This document shows, one piece after another, positions 1 through 10,914 of a DNA stretch of 64,000 bases (its first letter is position 1; each line of letters starts with the position of its first letter). Source of the DNA: Isoetes taiwanensis (taxonomy: Eukaryota > Streptophyta > Lycopodiopsida > Isoetales > Isoetaceae); assembly GCA_021234155.1 (NCBI GenBank), contig JAJEKV010000019.1, forward strand, positions 2,131,200-2,195,199, written 5' to 3'. The position numbers were made by a program, and so were the translations under genes. A model generated the notes under the pieces. It did no database searches. It had not been told where the DNA came from and worked only from the letters and a program-made list of their open reading frames with translations.

Positions 1-187
1 CATAGCCTCCACAACCAAGTGGGCTCTTGTGGGATTTAAGGGATTCTAGCTAGGAGCATCTCTACTTCTATATAGCCTTTAGATCTCTACCCCACAAGAG
101 GTGCAGAAGAAGAACTACCATAATTCATAAATCCATTCATAACTTCAAATAGAACATCAATAAGAAATTAATCATCCATCTAAACCA

Positions 188-397
188 TTAAGGGTTGATG
201 TGATACGGCCTGAGCATGCCTCGTATAGCCTCGCATAGCCTATATACTGCATTCTGCAAGTCAAGGGGGGTCCCCAGCTGCCGCAGTCTGTCCCATAACC
301 TGTCCCGGGGCACTGTGTCAAAAGCTTTTGCGAAATCCACGAAACAACAGTACAGGTGTTGTCGGTGATTCCTGCTATCCTCAATCAATGTGCGCAC
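188..397 (-). mobile_element. LINE reverse transcriptase fragment (inverted)
   Basis: This minus-strand frame encodes part of the palm and fingers of a non-LTR retrotransposon reverse transcriptase. The core FVDFAKAFDTVPR is the usual motif of these enzymes and is followed by a stretch reading QLGTPLDLQNAVYRL. Only about 70 residues remain, with no endonuclease and no catalytic YADD box, so this is a broken fragment. It lies head to head with the next LINE piece, and both start in the same part of the domain. The LINE piece near 40.1-40.7 kb carries almost the same QLGTP.DLQNAVYRL stretch, so this fragment is closer to that one than to its neighbour. Confidence 0.85.
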
Positions 398-1890
398 GTT
401 GTATCATCTGCTTACATTGAGGGTGATGATTGAGCAGGCAAAGGGGCCTAGGAAGGCTCTATTTCTAGCCTTTATTGACTTCTCAAAGGCATTTGACACT
501 GTGCCTCGAGAAGATTTGGGCGTTAGGATGGTGAGTTCCATTTGCTTTGGGAGGCGCAGTAGCATGTCTATATGAGGAAGTCCTGGCCAAGTTGTCACAT
601 GCCTACTGAGATTAGGAGCACAATTGAAGCCCGTTTTCCCCGACGTTGTTTGGTTTATACATAGATGAATTGGAAGAATGGCTCAGGGCCTACGGGCATG
701 TAGGCTCCAAACTAGGTGATTTTGTGATTCAGCTTTTGCTGTACGCAGATGACGTTGTGCTATTGTCTGAGTCTCCAGAAGGTCTCCAGAAACATTTGGA
801 GATTCTCAGTGCATTTTGTAGTCAACATAAGATGAAGGTGAATTTGTCAAAATCTAAAATAATGATATTTGGTACCTTTAAGAGGCCACGTTTTCCATAC
901 CATGGGGAAGAACTCGAAACTATGGACTGCTACAAGTATCTTGGTCTTGAGGTATGCTCTAATTACAAATGGAAAGCATGTGTGAGGAAACAAATTGTAG
1001 GGGGGAATCAGGTCTGTATGCTCTAAGACGTTTTTCTAGATGCCATAGAATGTCATTGGATAGTTGGGGTCTAGAAAAGATGTTTAAGACTTTAATACAG
1101 ACGGTGGTATTGTACGGTGTTCCCATATAGGGGCCTTCCATCTCTAGAAAGTTCTGGAACGAGGTGGAACAAGTGTTGAAGATATTCATTCAAAGAAGAG
1201 TTGGGAGTCAGAAAGCAAATTCCTTATGCTATATTATTAGCTGAAACTGGTCTGTTGCCTCTAGAAGCTGAAGCGATATGTCTTGCTATTAATTTTGCGA
1301 ATAGACTAAGGATGATGGATGGTAATAGGCTGCCGAAAATGGCAATGGAACAACCGGGTACCTTGGGCTGGTATCACAATGTACTTGAATGGGTCAAGCG
1401 CGGGGGGTTCTCAGACACAATTTTTTCTAACTCTGAATTAGGGGTTTGGGAGATGATACAGGATTAGGTAGTCAGAAAGATTTGGGCAGATAAGGGCACT
1501 AGGATGATCTTCTATCAGCAGGAAGTAAATCCTATGTTGGTATATGCAGATCAGGACTATCTAAATGCACCTATGTTCAGGCATATGAGATACATCATTG
1601 CTAGGTACAGGACAGGATCACATTCTCTAGGGATAGAAACAGGGAGATGGGCTCGAATACCACGAGACGAAAGAGTTTGTAGAATATGTTAGTTGGTGCA
1701 GGTAGAAACTGAGGATCATGTTTTTATACATTGCAGTGCTTATGAAGACATTAGAGAGAGACACAACATTGCATATCCAAATTTTCATTCACTTTTGTCG
1801 TTAGATCCTAGAATATTGTGTAGTTTCTTAAAATATGTGGATTCTCATCTACACTTGTTGATAAAATTGAATACATGATGTATTTAGTTG
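390..1890 (+). mobile_element. Decayed LINE: reverse transcriptase to C-terminal zinc knuckle
   Basis: A decayed non-LTR retrotransposon can be followed through several frames. It shows FIDFSKAFDTVPRE near 470-510, a PFSPTLFGLYIDELE block near 625-675, and the catalytic YADD box at 742-753. A thumb-like TVVLYGVPI stretch lies near 1100-1130. A C-terminal CRIC..ETEDHVFIHC segment at about 1680-1735 resembles the zinc-knuckle region that follows reverse transcriptase in such elements. Frameshifts and stops (for example near 1027, 1128 and 1692) split it, and no endonuclease is present, so it is a 5'-truncated, inactive copy. It ends in the simple-repeat tail just downstream. Confidence 0.9.
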
Positions 1891-1916
1891 CTCTATGACC
1901 TTCAAAGCCTTAAAGG

Positions 1917-2008
1917 CATAATAATAAATAATAATAATAATAATAATAATATAATATTATTATTAGTATTAGTATTAGTATTAGTATTAGTATTAGTATT
2001 AGTATTAG
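1917..2008 (+). repeat. Microsatellite tail of the LINE (TAA then TTAGTA units)
   Basis: About ten AAT/TAA units pass into about ten ATTAGT units directly after the last LINE coding residues. Simple-repeat tails in place of poly(A) are known for some LINE clades. Its position at the element's 3' end suggests that it is the retrotransposition tail, later expanded. Confidence 0.85.
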
Positions 2009-2127
2009 TCAGCAAACTGAAGAAAGGATTTGAGATGAGACAACAATTACTTTATAGGAAGTGCTGAGCAAGACCGTTTACCCAAACAGATAGCTCATCA
2101 GATACTGAACTGAGAACTAAGAACTTG

Positions 2128-3798
2128 CTAGTCAGATAGCTCATACAAATACTTGTACTTGGAACTTAAGCTGTTGAGGAAGCATACTGGATCTAACCCT
2201 CTTCCTGTAACAGACTCAACCAGTTCATCAGCAGTCTCGTAAAGGCTTCCAACAGAATGAATCTTCACAAGGAGCCATTCCCTAAGAGCTTCAAATTTTC
2301 CTTCACTGATGTTCTTTTTCAGATCCGGGAGCTCTTTGCAAGCAGTTTCAAAGAACTGGCAGGCATAAGCAGCCCCCATTACATAGGTAGGAAAGTAACC
2401 AAAACTGCCTCCTCCCCAATGAATATCTTGCAAGCATCCTTCAGTATCAGAGGGAGGGCAAATTCCCAAGTACTCCTTCATTTTGCTATTCCAAATATTG
2501 GGAATGTCCTTAACATTCAAATTACCATCAAAAAGACCCTTTTCAATCTCATACCTGAGAAGAACATGAAGCGGATATGAAACTTCATCTGCATCCACCC
2601 TGATGAGAGATGGTTGTACTTCATTCACAAATTTGTAAAAATCTGTAGCAGTTATTTCTGAAAGAAAAGGATATGTTTCTACTACAATAGGCCAGTACTT
2701 GAGCCAAAATTCTTCACTCATTGCTACACATCTTTCCCAGAACAAAGATTGGCTTTCATGTAGTCCCATCCCAGTAGGTCTGGATGAAGGAAGGCCATTT
2801 TGACATGCTTCTAAATGCCTGCCTTGTTCATATAATGCATGGCCTGCTTCATGAACCACTGCTAAAAGTCCTGTTACCAGATCTGTTTCACTATATCTAG
2901 AAGTAATTCTTACATCCACAGGGCTAGAAATGTCAAATGTTATGGGATGTTTAGATTCATCCAAACGTCCATTTTCCCATTTGAATCCCATATCTCCTGC
3001 AATCTTCTTTGCCAGATCCCTCTGCTCAGGTATGGTCAGATTTTTGAATTCCAATTTTTGTTTATTAGAACCCCTACTAGAGTTTCCAATTTTCTTCAAC
3101 AAACAAATCAACGGTTCTTTCAAAGCAGCAAAAAAAGTATCCATTTTTTCTCTAGTGTTACCTTTCTCATACAGATCGAGGAGATAGTTATAGGGGTCCA
3201 TCTCAGGATGTACTGCAGCGGCTTCCTGCTTAAGAAGACTGATCCATTCTTCAAGAACAGGGGCAAGAAGGCCAAAATCATTGTTCTTTTTAGCCACAGC
3301 CCAGGCTTCTGTGCCCTGTACTTCTAAAACTGCCTTGCGAGCCTGAACCTCTTCAGGCACCCTTGTTGCCCTAATATAATCCCTAGAAGCTTCCCTCACA
3401 GCAGCGGCTTCCATTGCCGAGAATCCATTCTTTGAAAGATGTGGGCATTCTGCCAACATACTGATCCATTTTCCTAGCTTTAAATCCTTCCGGCGCTGAT
3501 GCACAACTCTGGCTATGGCTTCCATTTGATCCCCTCTTGCATCCGCGCCCCCTTCTGGCATAAAAACATGCTGATCCCATGATAAAAGGTTCTGGATACT
3601 TTCTAGAGATGCAATCTCTTTGAGTTCCTTCTTCATGCCATCAAAGGCAGTTCTGAGCTTCAAATCCGATTCCGCCATAGCCAGAGTTTGGGAGATGCTT
3701 CTGGTTGTGGGTCTGCTTCCAAAAGGGATATTTATCCTGGATTGGTAATTAATACTCGTTTTTTGGAAAAGGGAAGCGGCAGCAAGACTTTTCGCCAT
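2128..3798 (-). CDS. M32 family metallocarboxypeptidase, predicted organelle-targeted
   Basis: An uninterrupted 556-codon frame encodes a carboxypeptidase Taq (peptidase family M32) protein, a zinc exopeptidase that removes C-terminal residues. Family signatures are all present in order: LLSWDQ near residue 70, DVRIT, the HEAGH zinc motif, the second-shell HESQSLFWE, the DADEVSYPLH stretch, LQDIHW and GYFPTY. Family members are usually about 500 residues long. The extra N-terminal 40 residues contain no Asp or Glu and are rich in Ser, Arg, Thr and Ala, which fits a plastid or mitochondrial transit peptide. An internal Met at residue 41 (codon at 3676-3678) opens the conserved MAESDL stretch and could give a cytosolic form. 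No intron interrupts the frame. A second, closely similar gene lies 41 kb away in the same orientation. Upstream DNA shows no promoter element I would defend. Confidence 0.93.
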   Translation of the reverse strand: MAKSLAAASLFQKTSINYQSRINIPFGSRPTTRSISQTLAMAESDLKLRTAFDGMKKELKEIASLESIQNLLSWDQHVFMPEGGADARGDQMEAIARVVHQRRKDLKLGKWISMLAECPHLSKNGFSAMEAAAVREASRDYIRATRVPEEVQARKAVLEVQGTEAWAVAKKNNDFGLLAPVLEEWISLLKQEAAAVHPEMDPYNYLLDLYEKGNTREKMDTFFAALKEPLICLLKKIGNSSRGSNKQKLEFKNLTIPEQRDLAKKIAGDMGFKWENGRLDESKHPITFDISSPVDVRITSRYSETDLVTGLLAVVHEAGHALYEQGRHLEACQNGLPSSRPTGMGLHESQSLFWERCVAMSEEFWLKYWPIVVETYPFLSEITATDFYKFVNEVQPSLIRVDADEVSYPLHVLLRYEIEKGLFDGNLNVKDIPNIWNSKMKEYLGICPPSDTEGCLQDIHWGGGSFGYFPTYVMGAAYACQFFETACKELPDLKKNISEGKFEALREWLLVKIHSVGSLYETADELVESVTGRGLDPVCFLNSLSSKYKYLYELSD

Positions 3799-4850
3799 AG
3801 AAGATTCCTAATATAAACGCTTCAATCCATTCACGGCATTGCCATCCTTTTTAAGGCCTGGACATCTGACCATGCAGCATACCGAAATTTTTTTATCACA
3901 ATATATCGGCTGCAGGTGCAGACAGTGATCTTCTAGTTTTTAGCAAAGACAAAAAAGTCGGATGCCAAAATATTTTTTATTTTAAAAGTCGAATGCTAAT
4001 TTGTCCCGGAGCCTTGATAATGGCCATATTTTTGTCCTCTCTTTCTTGCAATGGCGTGTGCCACTAGTTAGGATGGCACCTTGCAAAACGAGTTCTAAAA
4101 TGTCTATCTTGACATGTATAATTGTGTTAGAAATATGCCTTTGTAATATTCTCATTAGATAACTTCCTCTAGACTCATCCCATGGCCAGTTGTAGGGTTC
4201 CCGTGGACGTTAAACTAATATCTATCTATCTATAAGGGACACAGGAAAAAATAGGGTGGAAAAAAAGGTGAAAAAAGGTGTCTAAATGGTTGTAGGATTG
4301 CCACCTATCTGAAGAACTATGGGTCAGAAAAAATGCTCAAAATGTTGATGATTTAGTCTAGGATTTGAATACATCTTTTTATGCCATGATCTCTCTTGCC
4401 TCAGTTGGATATTTGCAGTATTGGACAGCTGCAATGTTCAATCTGCAATCCTGGCTAATCTGCTAATCCATTGGTTGTACATGGCTCAAAACCACAACCA
4501 TCGTTGTTAGAAATAAAATCCATTCCAGTTGCCCTTGCCCTTGCAAATCCGACCTACAGAAATCATGCACTTGAAACCCTGCCATACTCGCAGGATGGTT
4601 TGGGCTACCATAGGTGATGGAGCTTTGCACAAATTGGTAATCTGCTCAGGAGTGGAGGCTTTATCCTCTATGGTCTTAATAAAAAAGCGGCCTCTTTTTC
4701 CATAATTTTTCAAATACTCGTGCAAAAGTTGCTAATGCAATATCCTATCAAATACATATAGTACATATCAAAACAAATACTTTAAAAAGCAAAGAACAAC
4801 CATTTTAGAATTCTCTGGCTAATATAGTCTAATAATATTTAGTCCTAATC
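3799..4850. other. Intergenic, no gene recognised
   Basis: AT-rich sequence upstream of the M32 gene. A 72-codon minus-strand frame at 4507-4725 has no recognisable motif and is probably chance. No repeat structure is evident beyond short A tracts. Confidence 0.5.
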
Positions 4851-4853
4851 CAT

Positions 4854-4882
4854 ACTAGTTATGGTGCTCGGCGTTGCCGAGC
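4854..4882 (-). mobile_element. Helitron-like 3' terminus
   Basis: Read on the minus strand, a GC-rich hairpin (plus-strand GCTCGGCGTTGCCGAGC, 4866-4882, 7-bp arms) is followed seven bases later by CTAG and then T. Plant Helitrons typically end in a short GC-rich hairpin followed by about ten bases and CTRR, and insert between A and T. The body of the element would extend to higher coordinates. The 5' TC end was not located and no Rep/helicase ORF is present, so any element is non-autonomous. Confidence 0.5.
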
Positions 4883-5316
4883 TACTACAATTTGAAAGGG
4901 TGGTTGTTTGATTGTTGATTTGGTCGGTGATATTCATACATATTTACCAATCCATATACATGTAGTAATGGTGGGCATGTACATCATCTAGATGTAATAG
5001 AAGACATGTTTAATAGAAAAAGGAAATGTAATACTAACAACTCTCTTCTCTAGTAGTATAACATTCAAGCATCTCAAATTCTAACATGTAGTAAAGGGTG
5101 CCCACATGTATGGAGGGTCTATGGGAAAGGTTGAATTATGTGTAGGGAACTCTAAATGTCAAGTGGATGCTTTTAATAGGTCATAGCATGAATTTTTCAC
5201 TACTATATAGGAAATAGCCATATCAAGATAGCATTTAAGAACCTCAAATGGAGTGTTCTGACCTATACATGCATGAATCAAAAACTAAGAATATGTGATC
5301 AGTTATTTAACTCTAG

Positions 5317-5381
5317 GATATTTGAAGCTAATTTGAATGTACAGACATATGTTCTGTACATTCAAATTAGCTTCAAATATC
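5317..5381. repeat. Perfect 29-bp inverted repeat with 7-bp loop
   Basis: Arms 5317-5345 and 5353-5381 are exact reverse complements around the loop CATATGT. Each arm contains TTTGAAGCTAATTTGAATG. Perfect pairing in otherwise decayed AT-rich DNA suggests recent origin or ongoing homogenisation. It could be a tiny foldback element or a small-RNA precursor. No flanking target duplication was seen. Confidence 0.9.
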
Positions 5382-5426
5382 TCCCTTGTTTGTGACTTAA
5401 CACATGTAGCTCCTAGTCTTTGATAA

Positions 5427-5992
5427 GCGTTACTTTCTATTCCGTGAAGCAAATGGCATTTTATTACTTCTATTAGCTACACTGACCATAGACAAATGGT
5501 GCTTTCAATTCCACGAACAAAATGGCATTTTATCTATTTTATTCGCTATATATGAACCATAATCTTAACGATCAACTTCACGACTAATCTTCGGTAATCC
5601 TGCAACTTGTCAACTTCATTGCTCGAACCTAATTTTTAACTACAAATAATATTCCTGCCAAGACTTGCATAATAGTCTTAGGATGTAAATTGAAGGCCTA
5701 ACCATTCTTTATTTGGTAACCAAAATCTGTGAGTGGCCAAAATGGTAACCATAAATAAGTGATACTTTCACTTCCACGAACAAAATGGCATGTTATCTAT
5801 TCTATTGGCTATATATGAACCATAATCTTAACAACCAACTTCAGAAGGTTGACTTCACGACCAATCTTCGGTAATACTGTGACTTGTCAACTTCATTGCT
5901 CGAATCTAATTTTTAACTGCAAATATTTCTGCCAAGACTTGCATAATGGTCTTGGGAAGTAAACTGAAGGGCTACAACCAAAATCTGTGAGG
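5427..5992 (+). repeat. Direct duplication, about 235-bp units plus partial third copy
   Basis: Units at about 5498-5734 and 5757-5992 share the same order of blocks, from a ..TTCCACGAACAAAATGGCAT start to a CCAAAATCTGTGAG end, with scattered substitutions and small indels. A shorter, more diverged start of the same unit is visible at about 5427-5490. Confidence 0.85.
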
Positions 5993-5999
5993 GAATCTT

Positions 6000-7240
6000 A
6001 TCATAGAGTTGCTTTGAGAAGCAACAAAAAGCCCTCAATTTCGAGGCCTTCTACCTAATTCAATGTTGCCCAAAAGACATGTTTTTTATTGCCTATGCAT
6101 TTGACAAAACAAAGAAAGCTAGCTTTAAAATTGTGCCTCTGAAATAAAATATATATAAACTCATGATACATTTGAATCTGAAATGTTCGTAATTTCTATA
6201 AGAAAGCGAGTGCATTGAACTTTCCAAACATAATGGAGAAGCAAGTGCAATCCTTAGAGCGTTGCCTTGTGTCAACAAATTAGCTACAAGTACAGTCGAT
6301 TTTAAATATACAGTGTAGCCCTCTTAGATGTCTAGTAGGTGTTGAAATGGACCTCTTTTAGTTTGAACCACATGGAAATGCTGCATATAAATGCCCACCA
6401 AGTAAATAAAAAACAAAACAATGCTTCCTCTTTATCATTTTTGCACACAATATAATAAATACTCAAATGCTTACAAAACTCTTACCTGGCTGATCACAAT
6501 GACAGTGATAAGATGCGGCCTCCAAAGTGAAGCGTAAAATAAGAAAAGATGAAAGCCCATGTCAGCTCTTTCAAGCCCAGGTCAGCTCTTTCATGATTCA
6601 TGGGAATTATAAGGGTCAAAAGTTTGCAAATATGTGTGACCTACATCTCTATCGAGCCTATATCCTGCCAATCAGCCTGCAACATGTTCATGACTGGCTG
6701 TTACATGGCTTATCTTCATGTAGAAAATATGATTTAGAAATGTGCCTGGTGATCAAATCTAAAAACAAATAACCCTAGAACAAATACAAATCATGGATTT
6801 TAATTCATTGTCCCTAATTCACTCAGTTTTAAGGAATCTATGTTGCAAGACTTATATACGTAATATAATTGATTCTAGAGCAATCATGTCCATCAAATTA
6901 CACTGTATTGAAATAGGTGCACCATACTCCTATATGGACATGTTTAGACCGCAATCTAATTTGCTATGCAAGATGTTTCATCAAAGAGGTCTGATTAGCA
7001 TGTATGAAGAAAGTCTTAATACATAAAATGCCTCTGAACTTTATGGAATTTTAAATATGATAATCCATGATATGCCTTTATGATGATGGATTTGCATATA
7101 TGAAGAGTCTAAACACATAAAATGCCTCTACACTGTATGGAATTTTAAATAGGATGAATTTGTACTACTGGAAGAACTGAGATGGAAAGATTTCCAAGCC
7201 CATTGTTTCTACAACAGACTGCATATTCTGCAACTAAATA
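6000..7240. other. AT-rich intergenic with a short direct repeat
   Basis: No gene is recognised; short open frames at 6527-6772 and 6793-7026 carry no known motif. A roughly 55-bp direct repeat containing CATAAAATGCCTCT and TATGGAATTTTAAATA occurs at about 7007-7062 and 7102-7157. Confidence 0.5.
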
Positions 7241-7243
7241 AAG

Positions 7244-7274
7244 ACTAGAAACGCGTGCCCGGCGATGCCGGGCA
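7244..7274 (-). mobile_element. Helitron-like 3' terminus
   Basis: On the minus strand the 8-bp-arm hairpin TGCCCGGCATCGCCGGGCA (7256-7274) is followed by CGCGTTT and CTAG (7245-7248), then T. This is the same architecture as the site near 4854 with a different hairpin sequence, so the two would be separate elements. The body would extend rightwards. The 5' end is not identified. Confidence 0.55.
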
Positions 7275-7321
7275 TTAGTCATAAGACACATGGAATAGGT
7301 AGACGCAATAATTCATAGAAT

Positions 7322-7390
7322 GGGTTGATGCAAGGAATGGGGCAGGATGGGATGGAATGGGATGGGATGCGATAGGATGCAATGGATGTC
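7322..7390 (+). repeat. Degenerate GGGAT/GGAAT simple repeat
   Basis: About a dozen five- to six-base units of the type GGGATGGGATGGAAT lie in tandem just inside the Helitron-like end. Confidence 0.8.
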
Positions 7391-7462
7391 GGGCATGTGT
7401 AAACTATTTTATGTGTGTGTGAGATGTGTCGTGAGATTTGGGTGGCATCTTGTGCATTACTT

Positions 7463-7652
7463 TTTTGGATTTTTTTTTAGCACACCAGCCCTATCGGGCC
7501 TACAGCCTTTCCTCAAATTCTAGCCTATCCACGTGTAATTTCCACCTCATCAAAATCTGAAGTGGCATCAATCTACACCATTGAATCTCTAGTTTCATCA
7601 ATCAAGGGTCGAGGAAATTAGAAAATGGCCAATAAAATACAACGGAGATGGG
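7463..7652 (+). repeat. Dispersed 190-bp repeat, copy 1 (promoter-like context)
   Basis: A T-run followed by TTAGCAC.CCAGCC, TCTAG.CTATCCACGT, GTGGCAT, a TCAATCAA-type block, GAAATTAGAAAAATGGC-like and ACGGAGATGG blocks occurs here and, in the same order and orientation, at 25045-25234. Both copies are followed within about 100-200 bases by pyrimidine-rich sequence that looks like a gene leader. It may be a shared promoter module or an interspersed element. Confidence 0.7.
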
Positions 7653-8115
7653 AGAAGGCGCAACCCCAGGTAATGGATCATCGTATTCGACAGTAACCTC
7701 CGTTCCAAGAATATGAAATGGCTATAGAATTCTGGTTTCTTTTGTTGCCAGTTTTCCAAATTTTATGGATTTTCAACCTGCATTACCTGCATCTCCATTC
7801 TGAAATTGTTCCTTAGCTCACTTCCCAGATCCTTAGTTAGTTGCTTGTTGATTTCTCTTCTCTTCGTTTTCTCTTGCTTACAATTTTTCCAGAGCATCTC
7901 CGTTTCTCTGTTTGCTTTGCCGTAGTCCAACGCTTGCTACCTTTTTCCAGTTCTATTTCGTCACTGTGTCCCTGGCGGCGTACAAATTCGTGCTCTATCT
8001 ACGGTTATTCTTTGGCGAAATAACACCTCCTCGATGTCGGCATTCTTTGGGTTTTCCGCGGTTCGACAAAGGAAAGGTTTGATTCTTAGGGTCGACTCGA
8101 AAAGAGCATTTAGGT

Positions 8116-8448
8116 TTGTTCTTGGGGTCGCGACCCCAAAAAGCGTTTTGTGCCTTTTTGTCAAGCAATAGAACCGAAGTTTCTTTTTGTGCTAGACAAA
8201 GCGATTTGCTTATCGAGAAACATGCCATGCCATCCATAATCAGATCTAGGTTTCAATCTGGTGATTTAAGGAGATTTGGTTCCACTGGTTGCGGCTTTGG
8301 GGTAAGCAGTCCGCTCCTTCAAAAGAGATCGGCATTAGAGGGGTTTAGTTTGCGGCTGCAACAGTTGATCGGATCCTTCTCAGAAGTAGTTTTTCTCAGA
8401 AGCAGTCTTGTTGATATCAGACTGGTGCCAAGAAATCTGTCAATCTAG
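8116..8448 (+). CDS. Hypothetical ORF, 110 codons
   Basis: An open frame follows pyrimidine-rich, gene-leader-like DNA downstream of the dispersed 190-bp repeat. The product is rich in Ser, Arg and Leu and shows no domain or motif I recognise. Overlapping frames on the other strand are also open, which weakens it. It may be part of a first exon or simply GC-richer non-coding DNA. Confidence 0.2.
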   Translation: MFLGSRPQKAFCAFLSSNRTEVSFCARQSDLLIEKHAMPSIIRSRFQSGDLRRFGSTGCGFGVSSPLLQKRSALEGFSLRLQQLIGSFSEVVFLRSSLVDIRLVPRNLSI

Positions 8449-8459
8449 GATCAACAATT

Positions 8460-10340
8460 ATCTTTAAGATTTTCAATATTGTGTTATGGGGACATTATTT
8501 TCTTCATAGCCAGTAGCGTTTGTTCCAATTTATTTATCCTTCTAAAAGATAGCTGCACTTTTGCTAGCCCAATGCTGCGCTTCAATTTTATGAATATGGC
8601 TATGGCCTTCAGCACACTTTGTGATGGGAATTAGATGGCATCACAAATTTTCAGATCTTGGCTTCGTGTCATTGTACTCTTGTTTTCAAATGATATATGC
8701 CTATACTGCACTAGTGTTTATCCAAGATTTCTTCAACATTTCCATATGGTTACATTTGTGCAACTGGAACAGAGGATAGAGGATGGAGTCAAACTAGCTC
8801 ATTCCAGATAAGTGACTTTGCTTGCCCTTTTCCTTTTGTGATGCTAATGTTTAGATTTCTTTGCCATAGTTTTCTTTGCTTTGTCCGTGATTTCGTTTAC
8901 TCTTTGACAAATATTTTTCCCCTTTCCCTTTGCCGAGTTTGGTTTCGGGCTATTAAGCAGAGCAAAGGAACAACTGCAGGCATTAGCCGTTTGCTCCTTT
9001 TCAAGTATTTGCAGTTCATTTCTTCATATTGCAGTTCATTTCTTCATATTGCAGAGATTTTTGCCAAGTTGGGGATTCGGTTCTTATAGCTAACAGAGGT
9101 TTCCATGGGATCTTGAGCAGACCAGTTGCCATCGGTTGCTCGGGCTTGTTGCTGGTTATGCCCAGACCTCCACCAATTTGCTTGCCAATATGACTTTTAG
9201 TGACGATACTCTCAGACCTTCATCTTTTCCCATCAAGTTGCGAAATGGTTGAGCATAGTGCATATGATTGACAAGTTCTTCAGACAAGTTTATTATTCAT
9301 CCTTGAATGCAAGCAAGATAGACTGCTTGGACAAACTATAACATGTGCTTTACTATTGTCTCGTTGGTTTGGTCAAGGAAGAAGATATAAACAAGGACTG
9401 TAATTTCTTTTTTTTGCAACTAAGTCTATTTTCTTGTTCGAGATATTTCTTCAGTAATGGCTCTGGATCCAAGCAGATTTAGACTCCAGTTTTAATAGTT
9501 GCTGTGGTTATATCCACTATATCAGGTCATTCGAAGATACCTTTTTCTTCAGTGGAATTAAGTCCATGATTTTTTCACACACATATGATTTTAGCAACCT
9601 TCAAGGCAAAGACTATTTCTTTGTAGGGTGAGAACAACTCCAGTTGCTGGCCATTTCAGTGTGAGGAGGGAGTCAATGCACCAGGTATGTGTCCTTCTAG
9701 AAGTTCCATTTTTAGAACAAGTGCTCCAAATCAGTTATTAGAATTGCTCTTATTGAAGTGTTTCCAAAATTTCCATTAATACTTGTATTTTTTAACTTGG
9801 TTCAGTGAGCAATTTCGTTTTGAGCTTATTAGAAGATCACATTTATGGATGCTTAGATGTCTGGTTGTTGGAGCTCATCCTAATCGTTTTTTAACCACCA
9901 TGCATTGCCTAGTTTTCAAATGCAGTATTCTGATCTCATTCCTGGGAGCCTTTAATGCAGCCACTTGGGTGATTTAAGAAGTGTTCTTGCTTAAATGTGG
10001 CACTTTCCCTGGGATCAAATTTATGAACTTTTTTGGCTATTTCTTGAACTTAATAGGAAGCATGATCCATAATCTCAAATGTTGGTTACATCGCTTAAAC
10101 CTGAAGCATAGTTATAAGGGTATTTCAGGAATGTAGTTGGCTGGAACCTATATGAGTTAACCAGACTTTGTAAAACATGTTTAGGCATTCAAAAGGAATG
10201 TCTCTTTTACCTCTTGAATTATCATTGTTCTACAACCTCTATTTGTGCTTAATACTACCTCTATTGTTTACAAAGATGCCTTAGATTTTTCCTTTCCCTG
10301 CTTGTTGCAAATACGATTTGCTAAACCAACTTTATTTACG
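8460..10340. other. No gene recognised; pyrimidine-rich intron-like DNA
   Basis: T-rich sequence with many TTTCAG and GTAAG-like sites but no coding block I can support. A perfect 20-bp tandem duplication (GCAGTTCATTTCTTCATATT, twice) sits near 9011-9051. If the leader near 7.7-8.4 kb is real, this could be intron sequence. Confidence 0.4.
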
Positions 10341-10914
10341 ATGCCATCGATTCGCGTAGCGAATCGCCATTCTTGCACGAGACGAGCATGCATGCATTGC
10401 ATGCGTCGCATGCATGCATCGCATGCATTTCTAGACCGTTCATCAGGTTGAGGGATCGCTACTTATTGCAGAGTTCTTCATCGACGTTTCATCGGCGCTT
10501 TCTCCTCTCAGCAGTATCCATGGCTTCTATTCTTTGATCTCATGCGGAGGAGGGGCTTCTTCTTGCATGAACTACGCTTTCTTGGCCTTTCTTATCCTTT
10601 TTAATCTCTTCTATCTTTGCCCTTTTGTCTAGCCTAGGACAATCTTCAACCTTTTCTCCTCGGATCTAGTATTTGAAGTTCTCTCGGTATCGGGATGTTG
10701 TTGTGTTCATGCGGTCGTAGTGCAAGAATGCCATCGATTCGGCGAAGCGAATCGCCATTCTTGCCGCGAGGCGAGCATGCATGCATTGCATGCGTCGCAT
10801 GCATGCATCGCATGCATTTCTAGACCGTTCATCAGGTTGAGGGATCGCTACTTATTGCAGAGTTCTTCATCGACGTTTCATCGGTGCTTTCTCCTCTCAG
10901 CAGTATCCATGGCT
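10341..10914 (+). repeat. 185-bp direct repeat pair with GCATGC-rich core and hairpin start
   Basis: Units 10341-10525 and 10728-10914 are almost identical. Each opens with an inverted repeat (CGATTCG..GCGAATCG), then several GCATGCAT units, then a GACCGTTCATCAGGTTGAGG block, and ends at CAGTATCCATGGCT. The period is 387 bp. The second unit is immediately preceded by a 43-bp block that recurs alone at 11423-11465. Confidence 0.9.

Noticed and set aside
10341-10914. Direct repeats as LTRs of a small retroelement
   Set aside because: The units do not start TG and end CA, no primer-binding site or polypurine tract is seen, and only about 200 bp lies between them.
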